Shown piece after piece: positions 21,766 through 30,768 of a DNA stretch of 64,000 nucleotides; positions within the stretch are counted from its first letter, which is position 1, and the number at the start of each line of letters is the position of its first letter. Under the pieces are notes generated by a model that made no database searches, had not been told where the DNA came from, and was given only the letters and a program-made list of their open reading frames with translations. The stretch is from HGM13862 sp031553915 (GTDB taxonomy: Bacteria > Bacillota > Dehalobacteriia > UBA4068). The translations under genes were made by a program, and so were the position numbers. The stretch lies in the NCBI GenBank assembly GCA_031553915.1, contig JAVBKT010000002.1, forward strand, positions 124,001 through 188,000, in the 5' to 3' direction.

Positions 21766-23939
21766 ATAAAGATTTCCATGACTATTTAGATACCCTTAAC
21801 CTTAATCTCCCACCAACAACTGCTGAGCAAATAGAGCAAACCTATCAGCGCATTGCCGCCAAAGAAGGCTTGCCCACCCCTCTTGCCAGCATAGAAGATG
21901 TGCCGGCACAACAAGCCGACGCCCCCAAAGGCCGCAAGCCCAAATATACCAAGTGGGCAGTCCTGGCAGCCGCTTGCCTGCTCTTGGTCGTTGGCACAGT
22001 CGCTCTCTGGCCTGATGCTGAGGAGGCTCAAAATAATCCCCTCGCCTCTGACGAGCTGATCTATGCGGCAGCTGATTATGCAGAGATCTATGCCGCTTTG
22101 GAACAAAACTATCTAGCGGGCGATGCTTCCCGCTATGGCAGTAAGTCAGCAGCTCCGGAAATGACTGCTGATATGGCAATGCCTATGGAAACCAACAGCG
22201 GCGCAGAGGGTGATTTTGGCGCCAATGAGCCGGCTGCTGATGACGATGTCGCGTATAACAATTACAACGCCGATACAGCTGAGGCGGGCGGCGGGGATTA
22301 TTCGCAAACAAACACCCAGGTGGCAAATATCGACGAGGGTGATATTGTCAAAACGGATGGGCAGTACATCTATATCCTGCGCAATAATGATTTGATTATC
22401 AGCAATGCCGAAGGCGAAAACAGCGCCATCCTTTCGCAAACGGAACTTATCCCCGACTATCAAACAACCAGCGCCAGCAACTATAATCAATATGCCTCGG
22501 AAATATATGTAGCAGAGGATTATCTGGCCGTTATCACTAATAAAAACACCTGGGAGGCGCCTGCTGACTCCGCCAAGGGCGATGTCTATGATTATAGCTA
22601 TGGCTATGGCTACAATAGTACAGAGACTACTCAAGTGCTCATTTATGATGTGAGCAATCCTTCCGCACCCCAACAAGTGGAGTCTTTGGGTCAGGACGGC
22701 TATTATCTCAATTCCCGCTTGGTTGATGATACGCTGTATCTCATCTCCAATCACTATATCTACACCGGCATAGATGAGGATGACCCGGGAAGCTATATTC
22801 CGCTGCTTTACTGCGGCAATGAGTCCTCTTTGGTTGCGCCAAAAGATATCTGCATCCTGCCTGAGCTAAACAGCACCGTCTATACTGTGATCTCCAGCAT
22901 TGATCTAAGTGATCAGGCAATGGTTGATAATATGAGCGTTTTGGGCGGCAGCAGCACTGTGTATATGAGCTATGACAACCTTTATCTGGCCAACTCCATC
23001 TATGATGTTGAGGAGAGCGAACCATATCAGGAAGACCAATACAATGTTGTCAGTTATCAGGAGAAGAATACTACCAGCATTATGCGCTTTGCTCTTGATC
23101 AGGGAAATATCTCTCTCGATGCTGACGGCCAGGTTGACGGCAATCTGCTTAACCAGTTTTCTCTCGATGAGTATAACGGCCATTTGCGTCTGGTAACAAC
23201 GCTTTACAGCTATAGTTATAAAGTCTATACCGATACCAAGCGCAATTGGAAGCACTACGAATGGGATGACAACGAAGATTCTACCAATGCCTTATGGGTA
23301 TTGGATGAAAATCTGGACCCTGTCGGCGAAATAACTGACTTGGCCAAGGGTGAGGTCATCTACTCTGCCCGCTTCAGCGGTGATATTGGTTACTTCGTCA
23401 CCTTCCGCCAGGTTGACCCGTTATTTGCTGTCGACCTCGCCAACCCGGCTAATCCCACTATTCTATCTCAGCTGAAAATCCCCGGCTTCTCTCAATATTT
23501 GCATAACTATACAGAAGGCAGGCTGTTTGGCCTGGGCATGGACGCTGATCCGGAGACTGGCCGCACCAACGGCATGAAGCTGACCATGTTTAATACCGAA
23601 GACCCTGCTAATGTCACAGAAAAGCATACGCTGCTTTTAGACAGCTATTATTCTGAGGCTCTGTATAACCACAAAGCAATTCTTATTTCCGCAGCCAAGG
23701 ATTTAATCGCCTTCCCTGTTGACGCTGGCTACGATGTTTATGGCTATGATGACACCAGCGGCTTTTATAAAAAAGGCCATTTCGAAACCAGCGAATGGTC
23801 ATATAATACCCGCGGGCTTTATGTAGAAGAATATATCTATATTTGCAGCCAGAACGATATTAATATTATCGAAATGGATAGTTTGAGCTTAGTGAAAACT
23901 TTGGAATTTGCAGAGAGCGATCCTGAATTTATACGATAA
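21762..23939 (+). CDS. Membrane-anchored beta-propeller protein, putative anti-sigma partner
   Basis: 725 residues. A cytoplasmic N-terminus of about 60 residues, one transmembrane helix (about 66-85, WAVLAAACLLLVVGTVALW), an acidic low-complexity linker (to about 180), then a large extracytoplasmic domain starting NTQVANIDEGDIVKTDGQYI, the characteristic opening of the secreted beta-propeller family PF09826. The short N-terminus inside the cell could hold the sigma factor, although no zinc-binding anti-sigma motif is present. Translational coupling with the ECF gene supports this role. It may instead be a regulon member. The propeller is unrelated to the repeat propeller at 17663. Confidence 0.78.
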   Translation: MNKDFHDYLDTLNLNLPPTTAEQIEQTYQRIAAKEGLPTPLASIEDVPAQQADAPKGRKPKYTKWAVLAAACLLLVVGTVALWPDAEEAQNNPLASDELIYAAADYAEIYAALEQNYLAGDASRYGSKSAAPEMTADMAMPMETNSGAEGDFGANEPAADDDVAYNNYNADTAEAGGGDYSQTNTQVANIDEGDIVKTDGQYIYILRNNDLIISNAEGENSAILSQTELIPDYQTTSASNYNQYASEIYVAEDYLAVITNKNTWEAPADSAKGDVYDYSYGYGYNSTETTQVLIYDVSNPSAPQQVESLGQDGYYLNSRLVDDTLYLISNHYIYTGIDEDDPGSYIPLLYCGNESSLVAPKDICILPELNSTVYTVISSIDLSDQAMVDNMSVLGGSSTVYMSYDNLYLANSIYDVEESEPYQEDQYNVVSYQEKNTTSIMRFALDQGNISLDADGQVDGNLLNQFSLDEYNGHLRLVTTLYSYSYKVYTDTKRNWKHYEWDDNEDSTNALWVLDENLDPVGEITDLAKGEVIYSARFSGDIGYFVTFRQVDPLFAVDLANPANPTILSQLKIPGFSQYLHNYTEGRLFGLGMDADPETGRTNGMKLTMFNTEDPANVTEKHTLLLDSYYSEALYNHKAILISAAKDLIAFPVDAGYDVYGYDDTSGFYKKGHFETSEWSYNTRGLYVEEYIYICSQNDINIIEMDSLSLVKTLEFAESDPEFIR

Positions 23940-23949
23940 CAAAATAGAG

Positions 23950-23987
23950 CAATAAAAAGAGAGGCGCCAGCGCCTCTCTTTTTATTG
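23950..23987. terminator. Bidirectional terminator
   Basis: 18-bp perfect stem centred on GAGGCGC-CA-GCGCCTC with AATAAAAAGA/TCTTTTTATT flanks, between the stops of the convergent propeller gene and the coat-like gene. Confidence 0.92.
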
Positions 23988-23997
23988 CCTAGTTCAG

Positions 23998-24264
23998 CTA
24001 ATTATTCTGGCTAAACTTTGCTTTAACTTGCTGAATCTGCTGCGGCTGAGCCTGCTGCTGCGGATACCAACCCTTCTGGCTCATCGCCGCATAAATTTGG
24101 TGCTGCGCATCCATAACCTCACCCATATGCGTTTTGAACTGCTGATGCACCTGCTCGGTTGAAGATTCCTGCGTGGCATAGTGATACAGCGCGCCCAGAG
24201 TTTTGGCGGTTAAAAGAACATCTTCCATATATTCTCTATCTTGCATATTATTAACCTCAGTCAT
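23998..24264 (-). CDS. Spore coat-like protein (CotF family), Gln-rich C-terminus
   Basis: 88 residues. The region MEDVLLTAKTLGALYHYATQ (about 13-32) followed by a helix ending HMGEVMDAQHQIYAAMSQKGWY resembles the four-helix CotF/spore-coat family of Bacillota. The C-terminus is rich in Gln and Pro. AAGGAGGAG precedes the ATG. It follows a second small gene by 12 bp, forming a two-gene operon. A coat or exosporium role is inferred. Confidence 0.7.
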   Translation of the reverse strand: MTEVNNMQDREYMEDVLLTAKTLGALYHYATQESSTEQVHQQFKTHMGEVMDAQHQIYAAMSQKGWYPQQQAQPQQIQQVKAKFSQNN

Positions 24265-24276
24265 TTTTTCTCCTCC

Positions 24277-24462
24277 TTAGCCATTAAGTTCATTCATCAG
24301 ACAAGAGAACCGTTTTTGATGCTCTTTTGCCAACTGAGAAAGCATATTTTGCAACTGAGCATCGCCTATTTTGGCCGCATAATCATTGCACTTAATCTGC
24401 AATTGCTGCTCCATGCCCATAGAATCCTCCAGATACATTAATTCCTTTGGGGTCATTGTCAT
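24277..24462 (-). CDS. Small spore coat-associated-like protein
   Basis: 61 residues from ATG 24462, which has AAAGGAGGAAGAACG upstream; the longer frame (24513) has no such site. The sequence MTMTPKELMYLEDSMGMEQQ then KCNDYAAKIGDAQLQNMLSQ matches the N-terminal helices of CotF-like or ferritin-like small spore proteins. It is one helical pair, half of a CotF fold, and probably works with the next gene, which would supply the other half. Function otherwise unknown. Confidence 0.65.
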   Translation of the reverse strand: MTMTPKELMYLEDSMGMEQQLQIKCNDYAAKIGDAQLQNMLSQLAKEHQKRFSCLMNELNG

Positions 24463-24589
24463 CGTTCTTCCTCCTTTAATATCTTTTTTCATAAGCTGCT
24501 TTCTTAGTATCAACCAAATTTTGTTTGCTATACACTAATCAAAAATAAATATACGACAATGTTTATTTATAAATAATTTTGTTTAATAC

Positions 24590-24619
24590 TTGCAATTTAC
24601 TAGTGAAATCAGCTATAAT
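24590..24619 (+). promoter_or_regulatory. Promoter of the GNAT gene
   Basis: TTGCAA (24590-24595), 18-bp spacer, TATAAT (24614-24619), 35 bp before the ATG at 24655; AGGAG lies 7 nt before the start. Confidence 0.6.
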
Positions 24620-24654
24620 TAATTTTAATAAATACTCGCGATCAGGAGATCATT

Positions 24655-25158
24655 ATGGAAGCTAATTTCATAATCAGAAATGCAACTATAAATGACTTGC
24701 CGGCGATTACGGACATCTATAACCAGGCGATTGCTGCCGGTCAGTGCACCTGCGATATGGATATCCTGAACGTTGACGACAGACTTCCCTGGTTTTATGC
24801 CCATGATGCAAGAACGCCGATTTTTGTTGGTGAGCAAGATGGCAAGGTTATTGCTTATGCATATATTTCACCATACCGCGCCGGCCGCAAGGCTGTTGTT
24901 GATGTTTGCGAACTGAGCTATTATGTCGATTTCCATCATCATCGCCAGGGTCTTGGCAGCAAGCTGGTATATCACTGCCTGGCTGCGGCCAAAGAGAATA
25001 ATTATAGCCATATGATGGCCATTCTGCTCAGCTGCAATAAGGCCAGTATTTCGGTACTGGAAAAAATAGGCTTTCAGCTGTGGGGCTCCCTGCCGGATAT
25101 TGCCAAATTTTACAACGAAGAACGCTATAGCCATTTATATTACGGCTACAAGCTTTAA
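24655..25158 (+). CDS. GNAT N-acetyltransferase, phosphinothricin acetyltransferase-like
   Basis: 167 residues. Acetyl-CoA-dependent acetyltransferase fold: N-terminal IRNATINDLPAITDIYNQAI, strand VIAYAYISPYR near 64, and the pantetheine-binding loop HRQGLGSKLVYHCLAAA near 102. The opening is typical of the Pat/Bar-like L-amino-acid acetyltransferases, which also acetylate methionine sulphoximine or related amino acids. The physiological substrate cannot be read. It is a single gene between its own promoter and terminator. Confidence 0.85.
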   Translation: MEANFIIRNATINDLPAITDIYNQAIAAGQCTCDMDILNVDDRLPWFYAHDARTPIFVGEQDGKVIAYAYISPYRAGRKAVVDVCELSYYVDFHHHRQGLGSKLVYHCLAAAKENNYSHMMAILLSCNKASISVLEKIGFQLWGSLPDIAKFYNEERYSHLYYGYKL

Positions 25159-25162
25159 CAAT

Positions 25163-25198
25163 AAATAAAAACCGGATATTTATATCCGGTTTTTATTT
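25163..25198. terminator. Bidirectional terminator between the GNAT gene and PPi-phosphofructokinase
   Basis: 17-bp perfect stem AAATAAAAACCGGATAT and its complement with a 2-nt loop, A-rich before and T-rich after, between convergent genes. Confidence 0.92.
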
Positions 25199-25240
25199 GC
25201 AGATTTATTCATTAACACTACCCAATTGGGTGGATTTTTA

Positions 25241-26461
25241 TTATACGCGGCCTCTGGTCAAATCCAGTCTGACATAATCAGGAAGGCCATCCTTCATAGG
25301 CACAGCAACCTCTCCCTGAATCAGTGGGCGCACATAGTTGATAAATTCCTCGGTGACATAATTGCCTTCTTTATTGATCCACTCCCGCGGCACCTTCTGT
25401 TCATTATTTGCCACCTTATCCAGGGCAATCTCCCCATAAACGCATTGATAGGGATTATTGCCCGCACGCTCCAGAGTAACCATAACACCGCTTTTGCCCT
25501 CCAGGGCATAGCGCACGGCATTGGCGCCGACGGTATAGGCCTCGTCAGCATCAGTTTTGGAGGCAAAATGCATGGCTGCTCTTTGGGTGGTTCCAAGAGT
25601 ATTGCAGCGGGCAGCAATGCCAATTTTATGCTCCACTAAATCTTTTAAGGCAATACCCACACCGGAAAGCTGTTTGTGGCCAAAAGCATCTACGCTGCCG
25701 GAGGTAAAGCAATAATCGCCATCCGCGTCACGCAAGCCCTCTGAGACTACCACATAGCAATAGCCCTGCTGCTGATAGATTTTTTCCACATCCGCCAAAA
25801 ATTTATCCTGCGAAAAGGCAATTTCCGGCAAATAAATCAAATGCGGCGCCTCATTGGCAAAGCGGCGGGAAAGCGCAGCTGCCCCGGTCAGCCAACCGGC
25901 ATCGCGGCCCATGGCCTCAAGAATTGTCACCTTGTTCTTGGTAGAAACACTTTCCAGGTCAATACCTGTCTCGCGCACTGTGGCGGCAATATATTTAGCA
26001 GCGGAACCAAAGCCGGGCGAATGATCGATAAAGGGCAAATCATTATCAATTGTCTTGGGCACGCCAATCACCCTCATCTCCCAGCCGGCGCTCTGTGCTG
26101 CCTGCCACATTTTATGGGCAGTATCCATACTGTCATTGCCGCCATTATAAAAGAAATAGCGGATATTATGTTTTTTCATAATATCAATCAAGCGCCCATG
26201 ATCTTCTTCCTGCACTTTATAGCGGCAGGAGAAAATACCCGCGCCGGGAGTATGGCGCAAGGCGGCAATAGCAGCGGGGTCTTGGGCCTTCAAATCAACG
26301 ATGTTTTCATCCAGAATACCCTTAACGCCGCTGATACCGGCATAAATCGTGCCAAAACCCGCTTCATTGAACCAGGTCTCCACCACTCCGCAAACACTGT
26401 TATTGATAACCGCGGAAGGGCCGCCGCTTTGGGCAACAAGAGCATTTCCATGCAAAGACAT
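25241..26461 (-). CDS. 6-phosphofructokinase, probable pyrophosphate-dependent type
   Basis: 406 residues. Phosphorylates fructose 6-phosphate; motifs are QSGGPSAVINNS at the N-terminus, NGGNDSMDTA near 107, PKTIDNDLPF near 136 and MGRDAGWLTGA near 186. The GGNDS and PKTIDND signatures, and a length of 406 instead of about 320, place it with the group II PPi-dependent enzymes. A PPi enzyme makes glycolysis reversible at this step. Fba (31929) lies 5.5 kb away. An ATP-using member of the same clade cannot be excluded. Confidence 0.85.
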   Translation of the reverse strand: MSLHGNALVAQSGGPSAVINNSVCGVVETWFNEAGFGTIYAGISGVKGILDENIVDLKAQDPAAIAALRHTPGAGIFSCRYKVQEEDHGRLIDIMKKHNIRYFFYNGGNDSMDTAHKMWQAAQSAGWEMRVIGVPKTIDNDLPFIDHSPGFGSAAKYIAATVRETGIDLESVSTKNKVTILEAMGRDAGWLTGAAALSRRFANEAPHLIYLPEIAFSQDKFLADVEKIYQQQGYCYVVVSEGLRDADGDYCFTSGSVDAFGHKQLSGVGIALKDLVEHKIGIAARCNTLGTTQRAAMHFASKTDADEAYTVGANAVRYALEGKSGVMVTLERAGNNPYQCVYGEIALDKVANNEQKVPREWINKEGNYVTEEFINYVRPLIQGEVAVPMKDGLPDYVRLDLTRGRV

Positions 26462-26491
26462 AAGCTTATCTCCTTAGCTTGTGATATTGTT

Positions 26492-26995
26492 TTAGCATTT
26501 CTCCGGTTCTTCTATCTGGCCTTCATCAATTACGCTAATACTCTTGATTTTCTGCTCGCTTTTTGGCTTGTCATGCGCGTCTGTCGCAGTAGCGGCAATT
26601 TCATCCACAACATCCATGCCGTTGATCACCTTGCCAAAAGCAGCGTATTGGCCGTCGAGGAAAAAGCCATTTTGATGCATGATAAAAAACTGGCTGCCAG
26701 CGCTGTTGGGGTTGCCGGCGCGGGCCATCGAGATCACCCCGCGCTGATGCTGCAGTTGATTATTGACGCCATTCTCTTTGAATTCGCCTTTGATGCTATA
26801 GCCGGGGCCGCCCATGCCAGTGCCGTCCGGACAGCCGCCCTGAATCATAAAACCGCTGATCACCCGGTGGAAAATTAAACCGTCATAATAACCTTTGCCG
26901 GCAAGAGACAAAAAATTCTTTACCGTGTTGGGTGCATGGTCAGCATAAAGCTCAATTTCAATTTTTTTACCGTTTTCCATTTCAATAATTATCAT
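26492..26995 (-). CDS. Cyclophilin-type peptidyl-prolyl cis-trans isomerase
   Basis: 167 residues. Cytoplasmic single-domain cyclophilin: LIFHRVISGFMIQGGCPDGTG (catalytic FHR and QGG motifs) near 41-61, GVISMARAGNPNSAGSQFFI near 87-106 and YAAFGKVINGMDVVD near 118. No signal peptide. It catalyses prolyl isomerisation during folding. It precedes the phosphofructokinase gene on the same strand with a 30-bp gap, and could share its message. Confidence 0.93.
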   Translation of the reverse strand: MIIIEMENGKKIEIELYADHAPNTVKNFLSLAGKGYYDGLIFHRVISGFMIQGGCPDGTGMGGPGYSIKGEFKENGVNNQLQHQRGVISMARAGNPNSAGSQFFIMHQNGFFLDGQYAAFGKVINGMDVVDEIAATATDAHDKPKSEQKIKSISVIDEGQIEEPEKC

Positions 26996-27024
26996 ATTTT
27001 TCTCCTTGTTTTTATTTTTTATCT

Positions 27025-27825
27025 TTATATTCCTTGATATAATGAATTATTAAGCACAAATAATAATATGATCACCAGACTATTCCATGCCATATGGGCA
27101 ATGGCATTAACCCAAAGATTACGGTATTTATCATAAAGCCAGGTGAAGCCTAAGCCACCGATAAAGATAGGCAAAAAGGTCCAGATGTTCATATGCGCTA
27201 AACTAAAAGCAGCGGCACAGAGGATAATTGCTATTGGCCGTTTAAAATAATGCAATAGTGACGGATAGAGGAAGGCCCGAAATAGCATTTCTTCAGCCAC
27301 TGGCGCGGCAAAACAAATGAGCAATACCAGCATGATAATTTCCACGCTGCTGGTAGTCTGACCAAAAAGATTGACCACCGTTTGGCTAGAGGCAATTTTG
27401 CCGGGAGCCAGCAGATCAACAATAATCGCTCCCATGGTATTCATCAGATAAAAAAGTATGCCAAGCGGGATAGCAACAAGCGCTATCTTCACGGGCGGCT
27501 TTGTCAAACCCAAAGCCCGGGGCTGGTGTTTAAGAGCAATACAGGCGATCAGTATCGGCAAAATAATCCAAATGCTGTCCTGCACCAGCATACCAATAAT
27601 CTGCATTGGCACCTCTTGCATTCCGGTCAAATACAAGAGGCTGGCCAAGGAACTGACAAAAATGCCGCAAAAATACACTGCCAGCGGTATCCACAGCGGC
27701 CAAATCCGCGGCTGATAGGACGGCAAAAAATCATCCGGCCGCCACTCTTCCCTCTGTTCAATTGCCGAGTCCTGTAGATTTTCGCTTTGTTTTGGCTGAT
27801 TTGTTTCTTCCATACCCAATATCAT
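27025..27825 (-). CDS. CPBP-family intramembrane glutamic protease
   Basis: 266 residues with about seven to eight membrane helices after a polar N-terminus of 45 residues. Catalytic motifs of the CAAX-processing/bacteriocin-processing family are visible: PVAEEMLFRAFLYP near 172-185 (EExxxR) and FSLAHMN near 207-213 (FxxxH). The role is unknown; such proteins process membrane substrates or act in immunity to bacteriocins. The start is uncertain: ATG 27825 or 27813, neither with a strong ribosome site. It is divergent from the MerR regulator. Confidence 0.82.
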   Translation of the reverse strand: MILGMEETNQPKQSENLQDSAIEQREEWRPDDFLPSYQPRIWPLWIPLAVYFCGIFVSSLASLLYLTGMQEVPMQIIGMLVQDSIWIILPILIACIALKHQPRALGLTKPPVKIALVAIPLGILFYLMNTMGAIIVDLLAPGKIASSQTVVNLFGQTTSSVEIIMLVLLICFAAPVAEEMLFRAFLYPSLLHYFKRPIAIILCAAAFSLAHMNIWTFLPIFIGGLGFTWLYDKYRNLWVNAIAHMAWNSLVIILLFVLNNSLYQGI

Positions 27826-27882
27826 ACCATATTTGCGCCTAACTGGCCAGATAAAAATAGTCCGTAATTTTTAAATATCCTC

Positions 27883-27913
27883 TTGACTCTCCCCCTGGCG
27901 GAGATTGTAGACT
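27883..27913 (+). promoter_or_regulatory. MerR-type promoter with 19-bp spacer and dyad operator
   Basis: TTGACT (27883-27888), 19-bp spacer, TAGACT (27908-27913). The spacer contains the dyad CTCC...GGAG, the classic distorted arrangement activated by MerR-family proteins. It lies 26 bp upstream of the MerR gene, so autoregulation is likely. Confidence 0.75.
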
Positions 27914-27938
27914 GAGTACATGAAAGGAGATCTGCACT

Positions 27939-28763
27939 ATGTTTCGCATCGGAGAATTTTCCAAAATGAGCCTGACTACGATCAAAACCCTCCATTATTA
28001 TGATGAGGTAGGACTGCTCAAACCTGCTCATATTGACCCCTTTACCGGATACCGCTTTTATACTACAGAACAGCTTATTCTTCTGCACAAAATCCAATCA
28101 TTTCGCCAAATTGGCCTGTCTATTGATGAGATCCGGCAATTAATTTCCGGTATTGCTGCTGACTTTATCATGCAAAAAAGAAAGAGCGAGCTGCTTGGGG
28201 AAATCTCCGCTAAACAAGAGCAACTCTCCCGGATTGAATTTATTCTATCTGGAAAAGAGGAGGATTATTTTATGAACTATGAAGCTACCATCAAGGATTT
28301 ACCCGAGTATATTGTCTATTCAAAACGTTTGGTGGCACCGAGCTATGCGGATTACCTCACCATCATCCCTGCTATTGGCCAAGCGGTTGCTGCAAAATAT
28401 CCGGATCTTAAATGCACTGCGCCGGAATATTGTTGCGTCGTCTATCTGGAACCCGAATATAAAGAAAAGGACATTCATATCGAGTTTTTTGAAGCTGTTG
28501 AACAGATGAAAGAAAATTTTGATGATATCGTTTTTAAGAAGCTGCCCCAGACAACCGTTGTTTCGGTATTGCATAGAGGCCCTTATCAACAAGCAAAAGG
28601 CCCAAGCCTGTCTGACGCTTACCTTTTCCTCGCCAAATGGATAGAAGATAATGGTTACACAATTACCGGCCACCCCCGGGAAAGCTATATCGACGGTATT
28701 TGGAACAAAGATAATGCAGAAGATTGGCTGACCGAGGTGCAATTCCCCATCAGCAAGATATAA
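27939..28763 (+). CDS. MerR-family regulator with GyrI-like effector domain
   Basis: 274 residues. The N-terminal winged helix (FRIGEFSKMSLTTIKTLHYY) and the PFTGYRFYT wing are typical of BmrR/TipAL-type activators; a coiled coil (about 75-108) links to a C-terminal GyrI-like ligand-binding domain (about 115-274, including VVSVLHRGPYQQAKG). Such regulators bind cationic or hydrophobic drugs. No efflux pump gene is adjacent, so its only visible target is its own 19-bp-spacer promoter. GGAG lies before the ATG. Confidence 0.87.
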   Translation: MFRIGEFSKMSLTTIKTLHYYDEVGLLKPAHIDPFTGYRFYTTEQLILLHKIQSFRQIGLSIDEIRQLISGIAADFIMQKRKSELLGEISAKQEQLSRIEFILSGKEEDYFMNYEATIKDLPEYIVYSKRLVAPSYADYLTIIPAIGQAVAAKYPDLKCTAPEYCCVVYLEPEYKEKDIHIEFFEAVEQMKENFDDIVFKKLPQTTVVSVLHRGPYQQAKGPSLSDAYLFLAKWIEDNGYTITGHPRESYIDGIWNKDNAEDWLTEVQFPISKI

Positions 28764-28791
28764 AAAAGAAGCCCAAAAGGGCTTCTTTTTT
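28762..28791. terminator. Bidirectional terminator between merR-type gene and typA
   Basis: 13-bp perfect stem AAAAAAGAAGCCC and its complement with an AAAA loop, between convergent stops. Confidence 0.92.
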
Positions 28792-28794
28792 AAA

Positions 28795-30621
28795 CTATTT
28801 TTCTCTGCTAGAAACGCGCAGCCGCTCTGTTCTGCTTAAAATCTTTTTGCGTAAGCGTAAGTTCTTCGGGGTGATTTCCAGCAGCTCATCATCTGCCATA
28901 AACTCCAAGCACTGCTCCAGCGACAGTTCTCGCGGCGGCACCAGACGCAGCGCGTCATCAGAGCCGGAGGCGCGGACATTGCTCAGCTGTTTCTTCTTGC
29001 AGACGTTAACGGAAATATCCTCATTTTTGGGGCTGACGCCAACTATCATCCCTTCATAAACTTTTACGCCGGGGTTAATAAACAGCTGGCCCCTTTCCTG
29101 CGCTTTGAACAAGCCATAGGTCACAGCTACACCGTTTTCCCAGGCCACCAGCGAACCGCTTTCGCGTTTGGTGATTTTCCCCTGGAACTCCTGATATTCA
29201 GCAAAAACAGAGCCCATAATGCCCTCGCCGCAGGTATCAGTCAAAAACTCATTGCGATAGCCAAACAGACCGCGCGCCGGAATCAGATATTCCGCTTTCA
29301 TCCTTTTCCCGGATGGCATCATATCCAAAAGCTGGCCTTTGCGCCGACCCATTTTATCAGCGACAAAGCGGAAACTATCTTCCGGCACATCAACATGCAG
29401 CCTTTCCATTGGTTCATAAATTTTGCCGTCAATTTCCTTAAACAAGGCCTTGGGCGGTGAGACAGCAAACTCATAGCCCTCGCGGCGCATCGTTTCAATC
29501 AAAATTGCCAGATGCATCTCCCCGCGGCCCAGCACACGAAAAGCCTCTGTGCTGTCTGTTTCCAGTACCCGTAGAGACACATCCTTGAGCAGTTCGCGGA
29601 ACAGCCTGTCACGCAGCTGGCGGGAGGTCACATATTCGCCTTCCTGTCCGGCAAAGGGGCTGTCATTGACGGAGAAAGTCATTTCTACCGTTGGCTCACC
29701 CACCTGGACAAAAGCAATCGGCTCAATATTATCAGTATCGCAGACCGTGTCGCCGATATTAATATCCTCAATGCCGCTAAAGCAAACAATATCCCCGGCC
29801 AGGCCTTCTTCAACCGGAACCCTGTTTAAGCCCTCGATGGCAAAGAGGTTGTTGATCTTGCCCTGATACGGCTGTTTATCGTCATAATAATTGGTGACCA
29901 TCACTTGTTGGGCAGCTTTAATTGAGCCCCGGTCTACCCGTCCAATGCCGATTCTGCCAACAAAGCTATTATAGTCAACAGAAGACACCAGCAATTGCAA
30001 AGATGAGTCAGCGTCAGCGATCGGCGCGGGAATATGCTTAACAATCGTATCAAAAAGCGGGTTGAGATCGCTTGGCTCATCATCCGGCTCCACAGAAGAA
30101 AGCCCGCGTTTTGCTGAACAATAAATAATCGGGCTGTTTAGCTGATCCTCTCCGGCATTAAGCTCTTCCAAAAGCTCAATAGTCTCCAGGGCTACATCCA
30201 GCGGGCGCGCCTCCGGGCGGTCTATTTTATTGACGACAATAATCACCTTGTGATTCATCTCCAAAGCCTTTTGCAGCACAAATCTGGTCTGAGGCATCGG
30301 CCCCTCAAAAGCGTCAACCAGCAGCAGCACGCCATTGACCATTTTCAAAATGCGCTCCACCTCACCGGAAAAATCAGCATGGCCGGGGGTGTCGACAATA
30401 TTAATTTTCATCCCGTCACGAAAAACCGCGGTGTTCTTGGCCAGAATGGTGATGCCTTTTTCACGTTCCAAATCATTATTGTCCATCACCCGCTCTTCTA
30501 CTGCCTGATGGCTGCGAAAAGCGCCGCTTTGCTTGAGCATTTGGTCGACTAAAGTCGTTTTACCATGATCAACATGGGCAATAATGGCGATATTACGAAT
30601 ATTAGATATTTCTTGTAACAT
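28795..30621 (-). CDS. typA: Translational GTPase TypA/BipA
   Basis: 608 residues. Ribosome-binding EF-G-like GTPase for 50S assembly and stress adaptation. G1 AHVDHGKTTL near 15, G2 EREKGITI near 52, G3 DTPGHADF near 77 and G4 NKID near 131 are intact, followed by the beta barrel, domain III (EMHLAILIETMRREGYE) and the BipA-specific C-terminal domain (MKAEYLIPARGLFGYRNEF). Length is normal. It is a single gene with its own terminator. Confidence 0.96.
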   Translation of the reverse strand: MLQEISNIRNIAIIAHVDHGKTTLVDQMLKQSGAFRSHQAVEERVMDNNDLEREKGITILAKNTAVFRDGMKINIVDTPGHADFSGEVERILKMVNGVLLLVDAFEGPMPQTRFVLQKALEMNHKVIIVVNKIDRPEARPLDVALETIELLEELNAGEDQLNSPIIYCSAKRGLSSVEPDDEPSDLNPLFDTIVKHIPAPIADADSSLQLLVSSVDYNSFVGRIGIGRVDRGSIKAAQQVMVTNYYDDKQPYQGKINNLFAIEGLNRVPVEEGLAGDIVCFSGIEDINIGDTVCDTDNIEPIAFVQVGEPTVEMTFSVNDSPFAGQEGEYVTSRQLRDRLFRELLKDVSLRVLETDSTEAFRVLGRGEMHLAILIETMRREGYEFAVSPPKALFKEIDGKIYEPMERLHVDVPEDSFRFVADKMGRRKGQLLDMMPSGKRMKAEYLIPARGLFGYRNEFLTDTCGEGIMGSVFAEYQEFQGKITKRESGSLVAWENGVAVTYGLFKAQERGQLFINPGVKVYEGMIVGVSPKNEDISVNVCKKKQLSNVRASGSDDALRLVPPRELSLEQCLEFMADDELLEITPKNLRLRKKILSRTERLRVSSREK

Positions 30622-30768
30622 AATTCTCCTTCAAATTAATACAAATAAGCGAACAATTAATTATTATAGCACTACTTGGCCTTAATAGCAAGGATTAGCT
30701 ATTGGCAGTTCTTTTTTGCGGCAAAGATGAATAGCTTGCCATATAGACTAAATCTTTGGGGTTGCCAG

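Noticed and set aside
25841..26878. Plus-strand frame of 345 codons opposite the phosphofructokinase and cyclophilin genes
   Set aside because: Antisense to two complete, well-conserved genes; composition reflects their reverse complement and no ribosome site or domain is seen.
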